64,000 bases of DNA, taken from NCBI GenBank assembly GCA_951802425.1, contig OX637799.1, forward strand, positions 2,294,001 through 2,358,000, in the 5' to 3' direction. Both the position numbers and the translations under genes were made by a program. This DNA is from Clavaria fumosa. Its lineage: Eukaryota > Basidiomycota > Agaricomycetes > Agaricales > Clavariaceae. Shown in pieces: positions 1-8,034 of the stretch (position 1 is the first letter of the stretch; every line of letters begins with the position of its first letter). Below the pieces are notes generated by a model, which saw only the letters and a list, made by a program, of their open reading frames with translations, did not search any database and was not told the DNA's origin.

Positions 1-504
1 AACTCCCTTTCAATGGCCGCATCTCCAGGCGCTACACTGAGAGCACACATCAGGTCTACGGCGAGTTACTGGACTGTCCAAATATGTAACGATCCTGCAT
101 CTCACCTGCATGTGCCTCAACAAACTTGTTCTGGCCAACCCAAGCTTGACTTCTTCGAAATAATGCTTTGGCATTCGTAATATGTAAGGCTAGTGCCGTT
201 GTACAATCTCTTTCTGCTTCTTCGTATCTGACAGCGGAAGCGTGTTGAGTAGGAGCTCAATGAGCCTGCGAGAACTCACCTGCAGATTTTGAGATACGCG
301 GCGGCGCGATTCAAAGGTAACGAGATATCGGCTTGATCCAGATGAATTGCAGTGGTGTAGTGATTAATAGCAGAAGAAAATGCTCCAGCTCTGAAAGCCG
401 TGTTGCCCTGGATCAGATTGAGTGACAGTGTCACCTGCCGCTGCATCAGGTCAATTTACCTTATCCTTCTCTACATATGCAGCAGCAGTGTTGAGGCAAT
501 CCAT
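1..504 (-). CDS. TPR-repeat protein, partial (runs off left edge)
   Basis: Reading the minus strand, four exons (460-504, 280-407, 106-227, 1-55) joined in phase across three ~50-nt GT-AG introns encode consecutive tetratricopeptide repeats. Visible motifs include GNTAFRAGAFSSAINHY, LNRAAAYLKI, YEEAERDCTTALAL and NAKALFRRSQAW, the pattern of co-chaperone TPR domains such as RPAP3, Tah1 and Spag1, which bind Hsp90/Hsp70 C-terminal tails. The ATG at 504 follows an in-frame TGA and gives a short leader of about 15 residues before the first TPR; it could be the true start or the remnant of a longer 5' end now replaced by repeats. The remainder lies outside the window. The TPR family is clear; the specific orthologue is a guess. 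Confidence 0.75.
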
Positions 505-1003
505 TCACAATGACCATGACTACATGCCGCAGTTGGCTTTATATCACGTGACTGCTTATTAAACTTCTCAGCCCCTGACCATTGTTGAAGCTTTGAAGAG
601 CCCATAATGCATGTGGCTGTACTGCATAAGTACATTGGCTTTGAGTCCTTCCTGACATGGAAAGCAAGGAAATTAGGAATATCATGCATGACCAGATTTT
701 CCAGATTATGCAATGTTGGAAGCAGGAAGTGCAGTCATCATTCCCTTGGTTCTGGATTGTCACAGGTGCCTGTCTCACCAATCAAACACTTGCAAATAAT
801 ACACAAATCCAGAAACTTGCAAATAAATGCAAATATATTAGACAAATTCAGAAATGTTTTGAGTGAAATGCAAATGAATTCTGCATTTTTGGCTTTGCAG
901 CTCAATGCTATTCAATGTTCTATTCAACATTCTATGCCTAAGACTGAAGACCCTCCTATTCTACTTTCCCATGCCTCTTTGCAGCATATATTTAATCTTT
1001 CTA
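505..1003. other. Intergenic, no gene seen
   Basis: AT-richer sequence upstream of the TPR gene. The short open frames here have no recognisable motifs. It probably consists of decayed repeat sequence, because it abuts a Helitron-type helicase relic. Confidence 0.4.
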
Positions 1004-1400
1004 GATGATCATCCTCCACCAATAATGCTGTGTTGTGTGTTTTCTGAAAGATATCTTTGTCAAAGTCCCACAGTAAGTAAATTGTGTCATGGCCTGAACT
1101 TCATGAGAGTGCTACATATAAGTTGAATAGGCTGAGTGTTCCTGTCAGAGGGCTAGCAATGTTCACAATGACATAAGGAATTGTTTGCCCTTGAGACTGG
1201 TAATCTGTAAATGCATATGCTGCAGTAATTAAGTATTGTTGCCACTGGGCTGTATGACAGATGGTTTTCCCTTCAATTGATACTGATATTTGATACTGGG
1301 TCATGGCTGGTTCAATAGGATTCACTGATGGTTCAAGCCCATTGCCATTCTTTATAGCATACTCACTCCTTAAATGTTTACAGAGCTCAGTGAAATACAA
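1004..1400 (-). pseudogene. Helitron/Pif1-type helicase C-terminal relic
   Basis: One minus-strand frame carries the end of a Pif1/Helitron-type DNA helicase: YAFTDYQSQGQTIPYVIV followed by LSLFNLYVALS, the motif V/VI region in which a TDY.SQGQT stretch precedes a YVALSR stretch. The frame continues past an in-frame TGA into LLWDFDKDIF, which matches the usual segment after that motif. Helicase motifs I-IV and any Rep/HUH domain are missing. Where the family has arginines the relic has stop, His, Tyr and Trp codons, mostly explicable by C to T change of CGN codons. It is a dead fragment of a rolling-circle transposon or related helicase, not a host gene. Confidence 0.65.
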
Positions 1401-1849
1401 TTACATTTTACTCTGATTTTGTTGTTTTGATGTACAGGCAAGCAAGGGTTCTGCCAGCATCATCAGCCAGCACTTCCTCATAACATAGACAATTACATAA
1501 TCCACCCATACATAGCTATGGTGCATAGTGTAGTTGCTCTCTACATTTTTACAGAGCTCAGTCTAAACACTCATTGTTGCTACTCTTTGAGGCTGCAGAC
1601 ACCCTCTTATTTCAACATAAACACATCATGGGTGGCTCCCACTTACCACAGCTTATAAGCCCATCTCAGGACCATGAAAAACCTAAGCAATAAGTGGATC
1701 TCACTTCCCCAGCCCAGTCAGGGCCATGTGCCAACTTGGCAACTCAAAAACACCCACAAATGAACCCACCAACCCTCACAATGGTCACAGCAGGTGGAAC
1801 AAACAAAGCAGGTGGAACAAGGCATAGCCCAACCCCCTGTGTGACTGTA
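1401..1849. other. Repeat-rich intergenic sequence
   Basis: No coding signal seen. The sequence is CpG-poor. A direct repeat, CTGATAGGACAATTTAA, begins just to the right (about 1,862 and 1,918). It lies between the helicase relic and the copia LTR remnant. Confidence 0.35.
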
Positions 1850-2068
1850 AAAATATAGCGTCTGATAGGACAATTTAATGCTCAGTTGGTGGTCCATACT
1901 GATAACTAGATAGCTACCTGATAGGACAATTTAACTACAAGTGTCCATGTCAGTGAAGTCATATAAGATTTTTACTCACTGCTCAGTCAGTGGCCTGCAC
2001 TGAGCAGCATTGCACAATGCACATGGCTGTGAAATATGATATTTTCATGCTCCACTTGATCTCCAACA
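1850..2068 (-). repeat. Copia 3' LTR remnant (approximate extent)
   Basis: Immediately after the copia RNase H stop codon, the minus strand reads TTAAGGGAG then TGTTGGAGATCAAG. That is a short polypurine tract followed by a typical copia LTR start (TGTTGGAGA), with the LTR beginning at 2,068 and running towards lower coordinates. The sequence contains a TATA-like stretch near 1,855 and a short hairpin (TGCTCAGT and ACTGAGCA arms) near 1,991-2,013. I could not find the far end of the LTR or a target-site duplication, so the left limit is approximate. Confidence 0.5.
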
Positions 2069-2073
2069 CTCCC

Positions 2074-2271
2074 TTAAGCAGCACACAGCCCAATTGCTCT
2101 CTTCACAGTCTTGAACTTTGTGCACAGCAGGGCCTTTGTGAACATGTCAGCAAGGTTGTCATCCATGGGCTTGTAAGTGATCTCAATCTTGCCAGCCTGC
2201 ACCAGATGTCTAATGAAGTGATAGCACACATTGATGTGCTTCTGTTGTGCAATGTGGAGACAAGGTGTCAC
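2074..2271 (-). pseudogene. Ty1/copia polyprotein C-terminus (RNase H end)
   Basis: The 65-codon frame contains KHINVCYHFIRHLV, GKIEITYKP and DDNLADMFTKAL. This is the standard end of a copia polyprotein, where RNase H closes with a KHI-(x)n-HFIR block and a D(N/M)xADxxTK block. Nothing of gag, integrase or reverse transcriptase is visible upstream, and the copy is truncated at about 2,272. The stop is followed directly by the polypurine tract and LTR start, as expected for the 3' end of a copia element. Confidence 0.75.
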
Positions 2272-2547
2272 AACATGTTGTACATAGTATGGAAGACCAG
2301 ATGAATGAATGGGTTGAAGGGTGAGGTCAAAGGGAGTTGCATGAGTGTGGGTTCATAGTCATGAGTACAGTATGAGTGTGCAGGTTGTCAGAAGGGATTC
2401 TGGGAGGTGATGAGAGATGTTGGAGGTGCATGGGGAAGTCTGCATGGTTACCAAGGACTGTCAAGGGGTTCATAGGCATTAGTAGGCCTGAATTGGGCAG
2501 GAAATTTGAGTAGGTCCTGACATTAACCCTTCCACATGTTTTAATGC
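2272..2547. other. Intergenic, nothing recognised
   Basis: T/G-rich sequence with no coding signal between the truncated copia end and the solo LTR. Confidence 0.3.
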
Positions 2548-2552
2548 CTCAT

Positions 2553-3132
2553 TGTCAGGATTGCTTATGTAAGCCACCCCCATAGAACCTGAACATGTCC
2601 CAAAGACTAGCAATGAGAAGTGAGAGCAAAATCACATGACTGCTCGCAACCTTTGGCACCCACTCATGACCTCTACGGTCTATCCACAACTCTACACTGG
2701 AGCCAATAATGTCACTACAGGCACCTGTCACATGATTCCATCCATGTTTCACAGTCTTTCCCATACTTTGGAATTCATGATGGAGGCAGATCCAGGACAG
2801 CAGGACTGACAGCCCCCATCAAACAATCTATCCTAATCAGGTCTAGCTGAGATCTCCCCATGGGCAGCCAAGCCCATGCCAAGTATTCTTCCTGCCATCA
2901 CTCCTTATCTGTGCCTTGCCATCACCTTCCTTATTTAGTATCCCTTTTGCCCTAATCCACTTCTCTGACTCCTCATGACTCAGTGCATGTAGCCTCACTC
3001 CCCTCTTCATGACTCACATTCTGCACTGCTCCCTTCCCCAGTATATATACCACCTATGTGCTAGTTATAGTTTCTCATGTTGAAATTGAGTTACTTCCCC
3101 CTTGTGCTCTTTGTGAGGGACTCAGACTGACA
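2553..3132 (+). mobile_element. Solo LTR, family 1 (580 bp, TSD CTCAT)
   Basis: Starts TGTCAGGATTGCTTATG and ends ...GACTGACA, giving TG...CA termini. It is flanked by a perfect 5-bp duplication CTCAT at 2,548-2,552 and 3,133-3,137. A TATATATA promoter-like box lies near 3,045. A second copy sits in the opposite orientation at 20,414-20,978 with its own duplication. No internal region is present, so this is a solo LTR left by recombination between two LTRs. Its first ~20 bases resemble those of the 290-bp LTR of element A (TGTTAGGATTGCTTATG), so the two families may be related. Confidence 0.85.
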
Positions 3133-3137
3133 CTCAT

Positions 3138-3593
3138 TGACCTTTGTGTCATCCCACCCATATTCATTCTTGACATGCCATTGATGGAATTCTTGAACCC
3201 ACAAGCATTTCTTGTGGCTCTCAGTGCATTGGCAACACTTACTGGCAGTGCTGTGCTCACACTGCCAGCCCTTTGCAACACAATTGTTGCAATCCTATAA
3301 ATTCATTGATAAGGACAAATGGGAATGAGAATTATTGCTATGCACCTCTCATTCCATCCCATTCCACTCCTTATTTTCCTTCACTGATCTGATTTTCTTC
3401 TATGCTTTTGAAAATTCTGTGGGCAATGGATCTGTCACACCCACAAGGTTACCCATCATCTTGCTGAGGCATGTGACTTCACCCTCATAGGCACATGCAC
3501 CATGCCTGTTCTTCAGCCTGTGCAGCCAGGGCTTGTGCCAGGATGATCTGATCAAGGTTGGCCTCTTTCTCACTGAAGATGCACATTTCATGT
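3138..3593. other. Spacer between solo LTR and element B
   Basis: No host gene seen. A minus-strand frame near 3,485-3,590 (NLDQIILAQALAAQAEEQAW) looks coiled-coil-like. It resembles in style the coiled-coil ORF relics right of element B and may be part of the same split sequence, but I cannot show this. Confidence 0.3.
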
Positions 3594-3598
3594 GCAAG

Positions 3599-4320
3599 TG
3601 TCACGGTCCTAACAAGGTTAGTGGTGAAGGGGTTAGCAGAGCGGAGCAGAGATGTTCTATCGGAGTCCGGTCGGAGTCCGATATCAGTGAAACGGAGAAG
3701 TAAACAAGAGGAAGGAGACTTATGGGACTGCGGCCTCAACGTATGTGTTGTGCCACCACGTATATACTTGTCCCTATTTATCAAACAAGAACAATACCTA
3801 AGAGAGAATCAGAATGTAAGTCAACTCCGAAGTGATCAGAGTCCGTCGGAGTGGGTCAGAGTTGGTCAGATGACGTGGAGAACGTTGAGGATGGTGAGGA
3901 CGAAAGCTCAGAGATGTTTTTGGAATCAAGAGACATTATATTCGAACTGAGGAGCAGGGAGATACAGGTGGAAACTTATACTGCAAGGACAGAGTATAGG
4001 AGTAATGTGAAACAATGTACTTATCAAATTACTAGGAGAGTTTCACCACTTGTGCCTGTGCAATTTTCATGGAACAAAGAAACAACAACAAAAAAGCAAC
4101 TCCCATGGGTCAAGGGTATCCTCTCAATGGTAAACAGAACGAGGGGATGGAGGGAGAAGGTTCTGGAACGAAGTCCGAACGGTCCGAAGGCCGGCGGAGT
4201 GAAGTCCGATGAAGGTTTGGAGCAGAGCGCATGGAGTTACAGCGGAGCGGATCGGAGTTGGTAAGGAGCTCGGAGTCCGGAGCGGGGGTCGTGCTTATGC
4301 AAGCAGATGGGGTCGTAACA
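3599..4320 (-). repeat. Element B 3' LTR (722 bp)
   Basis: Matches 16,250-16,953 over its whole length. Most differences are C/T or G/A transitions, commonly at CpG. There is one ~18-bp length difference close to the inner end (extra sequence near 4,258-4,276). The inner end abuts the polypurine tract. Confidence 0.92.
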
Positions 4321-4559
4321 GTATCCCCCTCTTAGGGTCGAACCCCTGAGACCCTGTGGCCAAAGTCCGCATGAACATGTGGCTCCCATAACAAGTTAGC
4401 GTCGGAGTTTCGCAGCGTCTCGAGCGGAGTCCGAAAAATTTTTGGGGGTCAAAAGGCTGCGTGCATCATGCAACACTTTTTTTTTCTTCTTTAACCTGCT
4501 ACCATCATCACTAGCCCCTAGCACGGGCAATCTCTACTTTTTTTTCTTCTTTAAAAACC
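4321..4559. other. Element B 3' internal leader and polypurine tract
   Basis: Holds the polypurine tract next to the LTR (plus strand GTATCCCCCTCTTAGG). Two copies of a T9-CTTCTTTAA motif at about 4,478-4,497 and 4,539-4,556 sit directly ahead of the plus-strand accessory ORF and could be part of its leader. No other coding is seen. Confidence 0.5.
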
Positions 4560-5555
4560 TTGATGTTGCACAACCCGAGTACACCTGGAGCGGGGCCCAG
4601 CCAGCCTCCCTGCCCTCGACCACGCCCCGCGGTCGCCGTCCCCACGCAGTTGCGCATGGAGGACGAGGACCCCGAGATCGCGGTCCTCATGCGCCAGACC
4701 AAGGCGCTGAAGGACAAGAAGGCACGGGAGGAGGAGGAGCGGAAGAAGAGGGAGGCCGTGGACAAGGTGCGGCAGGAGGAGATGGAGAGGGCGAGGGCGG
4801 TGGAGGTGAAGCGGAGGGCGGAGGAAATTGTGAAGGCGCAGGGGATGGGGAGGAAGCGGACGCCGGCCACGGAGTCGGACACGGAGCGCGCGGACTGCGC
4901 GCGATGTGTCCGGCTCAGGATGGGGTGTGTGTGGCCGAGCGGAGGGCAGGGCACCGCATGTGTCGCGTGTGCGGCAGCGAAACAGCGGTGCGGGGGCGGA
5001 GAGGCGGAGGGGCCGGAGCGGAAGAAATTCCGCTCTGCATGGTCGAAGAAGACCATGGTGGAGTCGGAGGAGGAGGTGAAGGAGGTGCGGGCGCCGCGGG
5101 CGGACGTGGACAGAGCGGAGGCAGAGCAGACCGGGGTGGTGAGGACCATCTACGAGTTGGTGGTCCGCGGGGTGTTCGAGTTGGAGGAGTGGTGGAAGGA
5201 GGCGAGGGCGGAGCGGAAGGAGATGAGGGCGGAGCGGAAGGCGGCGGCGGAGGATCAGAAGATCCTCCGGGAATTTCTGATGGGGAAGCGGGGAGCGGGG
5301 GAGGAGAAGGAGGAGGCGGAGAAGATGGTGGTGGAGGTGGCGGGTTCAGAAAAGGGGGTGGAGATGGAGGCGGAGAAGAAGGAGGCAGAGGAAGCGGGAG
5401 CAGAGAAAGAAGCGGAGGCGGAGAAAGCGGCGGAGAAGGGTGCGGAGGCGGGGAAAGAGGCAGAAGCGGAGGAGGGAGAAGTTGGAGTGGAGTCCGGGCT
5501 TAAGGAGCCCGAGGGAGTTTTACAAGCGTCGCCCGGCTCGCCCCCCTCCGCCTAA
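4560..5555 (+). CDS. Accessory ORF of element B with Zn2Cys6-like cluster (antisense)
   Basis: An intact 331-codon frame on the strand opposite to gag-pol, between the element's chromodomain and its 3' LTR. The protein has a proline-rich start, a charged coiled-coil-like stretch (about residues 45-95), then cysteines at 113, 116, 123, 134, 137 and 144. These fit C-x2-C-x6-C-x10-C-x2-C-x6-C, the spacing of fungal Zn(II)2Cys6 DNA-binding clusters, followed by a KKFR basic patch. Residues ~165-235 are helical and charged, and the tail is Glu/Ala/Lys-rich low complexity. It starts with tandem ATGs (4,560 and 4,563). The region is GC- and CpG-rich, unlike the rest of the element. Function is unknown; DNA- or RNA-binding is an inference from cysteine spacing only. 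Overlapping long frames (4,442-5,503 plus; 4,511-5,149 minus) are probably compositional shadows. Confidence 0.6.
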   Translation: MMLHNPSTPGAGPSQPPCPRPRPAVAVPTQLRMEDEDPEIAVLMRQTKALKDKKAREEEERKKREAVDKVRQEEMERARAVEVKRRAEEIVKAQGMGRKRTPATESDTERADCARCVRLRMGCVWPSGGQGTACVACAAAKQRCGGGEAEGPERKKFRSAWSKKTMVESEEEVKEVRAPRADVDRAEAEQTGVVRTIYELVVRGVFELEEWWKEARAERKEMRAERKAAAEDQKILREFLMGKRGAGEEKEEAEKMVVEVAGSEKGVEMEAEKKEAEEAGAEKEAEAEKAAEKGAEAGKEAEAEEGEVGVESGLKEPEGVLQASPGSPPSA

Positions 5556-5901
5556 AAAAATAAAAAAAATAATCTACATTATTATTTGTTTCTTTTATTT
5601 TTATTTTTTATAAATTTTTTTGAGTGAAGTAAGCAGAATGAAAGAAAAAAGTAAGACAAGACGAAGAAGATGAAGAGAGGTTTGGAGATGGACTTGGGAG
5701 AAAAAATAAAAAGTTTGGAGTTTTCGGAGAAAGGAACAGAGAGAGAGACGGAGAGACAGAGAGACAGAAATACAGATTTTTTATTTTTTATTTGTTTCGG
5801 AGAAGACGGAGAAGCGAGAGATGGAGTAGTATAGAACGGAAAATGTATGTAAATAGAAGCATAAGAGAAATTTCGGGGTATCGGAGTGAACAGAGAAAGG
5901 T
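5556..5901. other. Element B non-coding segment
   Basis: AT-rich just after the accessory ORF stop (A/T runs at 5,555-5,630), then a purine-rich GAGAGACGGAGAGACAGA tract near 5,740-5,770. It separates the convergent accessory ORF and pol. It may hold both 3' ends. Confidence 0.4.
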
Positions 5902-7475
5902 CTAGAGGGTATTGAGAGGTCCAGGCTTGTTCGGATAAGCTTGGTGGAAATCCGAAACAGCCTCAGAGGCATGAACAAGTTCCGTAGTGGGAAGCCAGGA
6001 TGTTTCCTCATCGGTTCCTTCATATCCAGACCACCGCACCAGGTATAGGAGTTTGCAGGTGCGGCGTTTGTCGATCTTGGAGTCGAGCACTTTGGAGATT
6101 TCGTGCTCTAAGTCTCCGTCGATCTCTACCAGAGGAGGCGGGGTGATGGTATGATTTGGAATTGTATTCGGAGTGACTGGCTCCAGCATGGAAATGTGGA
6201 AGACAGGGTGGATGGCTCGCATGGCCTCGGGGAGTCGGAGTACGAAGGAGTGCGAACCGGCCTCTCTGATGATTTCGAAAGGTCCGAGGAACTTGTCGGA
6301 GAGTTTTTTGGAGGGTCTGGTCGTATGGAAAAACTTTGCCTTAACGTATACTCGGTTTCCGACCTTAAACTCCAGTGCCGGAGTCCGACGTTTGTCTGCC
6401 GGACCCTGATAGCGACTCTGCGCTTCAGCGATTTGGTTACGGAGTTCTTGGTGCAGCTGATCCAAGTCTACAGCGAGCTCTCAGGCATGGACCAAAGTTA
6501 CTTCGCATTCGGGAAATACTGAGATATTCGGATGATAACCCTTGTTCGCGAAGAACGGAGAAACCCCAGTGGTGGTGCTCGGGGCATTGTTGTAGGCAAA
6601 CTCGGCAAGGGGCAGAAGCTGTGACCAGTTGTCCTGCTGGTAATTGCAGTAACAACGGAGGTACTGTTCCAATGTCTGGTTAGTCCGCTCCGTCTGTCCG
6701 TCGCCCTCCAGATGATATCCGGAGGTGAAGTGTAAAGTCATGTCCAGGACTTTACCCAACGAGCGAAAAAAACAGGAAACGAACTTGGAGCTGCGATCGG
6801 AGGTGACATGCAATGGAACTCCATGTTTCGAGAAGATGTGGAATACGAATAGACGAGCCAACTCCGCGGAGTTCACTTCGTCAGTTGTCAGGATGAAGAT
6901 CCCCTGCTTCGTAAACCTATCAACAACCACCAATATTGCGGTAAAACCGGAGCTCTCAGGGAGTTGCTCGATGAAATCCATTGAAATGGAATTCCACGAT
7001 TTCTCGGGTATGGGCAGCTGCTTGAGCATTCCATATGGCTTATGCCGAGGGGCTTTCGCCCTACCACAAGTTGTGCAAGATTTGCAAAAGTCCAATGTGA
7101 ATCCTCGGAGTTTCGGCCAGGTATAATCCCTGAAGACCAAGGCCGTAGTCTTGGTCCTACCGAAATGTCCGGCGAGCGGGTGATCATGTCTCACATGTAA
7201 AACGCGGAGTCAGAGGTCATTGACATCCAGTACATAGATCCGTCCGTGCTCGCGGAGAAGTCCGTTGTCGTCCATGGACCACTTAGGGTCCGCGGAGTTC
7301 GAGCGGAGGTCTTGTAGGATGGGGACGATCACAGGATCGAGCAAGAGTCCAGAACGGATGTCCTCTCGGAGTTGATGATTGTCAATCACAAACGACGCGC
7401 GGAGTGCGGGTAAGTAAAGCGACAAAGCTTGGAGAGACGATATCAATTGTTTGCTGGAGAACATCGGTCAGAGGT
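5902..7475 (-). pseudogene. Element B pol, 3' part: integrase and chromodomain
   Basis: Continues pol after the element A insertion. In one frame it encodes the integrase HHCC region (RHDHPLAGHFG and CKSCTTCGRAK), the catalytic core (DFIEQLP, TSDRSSKFVS, YHLEGDGQTERTNQTLEQ) and a C-terminal chromodomain (HEISKVLDSKID, YLVRWSGYEGTDEETSW). The frame is broken only by three TGA codons: one right after the insertion junction (about 7,467), one near 7,208 and one near 6,481. Each lies where a CGA arginine codon would fit. The chromodomain probably directed integration to methylated-histone chromatin. Inactive copy. Confidence 0.88.
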
Positions 7476-7765
7476 TGTTAGGATTGCTTATGTAAGCCAT
7501 CCCAAAGTGCAGTTGTGGAGAAACTGGGGAGGGTTGTTGGAAGGTCACATGACCTGTGGCTGGGTCGGATTATGTAATCATGTAAGATCACATGACCTGG
7601 GCCTGGGCGCATCACGTGATCCGAGGGTCCGAGCGTGGGAACGCCGGCAAGTGCCGAAGTGTTCGCTATAAGTACTTTCGCTTTTCCTTTTTTGTACTCT
7701 TTTCCCCTTATCTTAGTATTGTCATCATGACCTTACGCTTAAGTTGTGTGAGACCCAGTCTGATA
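7476..7765 (+). repeat. Element A 5' LTR (290 bp)
   Basis: Same length as the 3' LTR. Three differences from it: TTG, GTG and CAT words where the 3' LTR has TCG, GCG and CGT. Contains a CACGTGAT E-box-like word (near 7,614) and a TATAAGTA box near 7,669 as promoter candidates. Confidence 0.93.
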
Positions 7766-8034
7766 TAATACTAAGATCCGCCTGTCCGCCCTAGCCCCGT
7801 GTCCTAACCCGGCTAGCCTGGACCCTTAATTTCAAACTGTGACACGTTGTCACAGCTCAGCCCCTATCATCCTCTTCTCCTTTACCCTGCCCGCGGTGTG
7901 TAACAGAACCGCGCGAAATTTTTACTGTGTGTAGATACACGTGACCAGACCCAGAGGAAGTCAACTGTGACCCTCCCCAAGTGATACCGAGTGCCCAAGG
8001 CCCGGAACTTTGTTTACAGCATCCAGGGCCTGTG

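Noticed and set aside
4330..4360. tRNA-like GGGTCGAACCC in element B
   Set aside because: Only a T-arm-like word; no acceptor or anticodon stems fold around it.
4442..5503. 353-codon plus frame overlapping the accessory ORF
   Set aside because: It becomes Gly-rich low complexity from GA-rich sequence. The frame starting at 4,560 has the ordered cysteine pattern, charged helices and coiled-coil periodicity.
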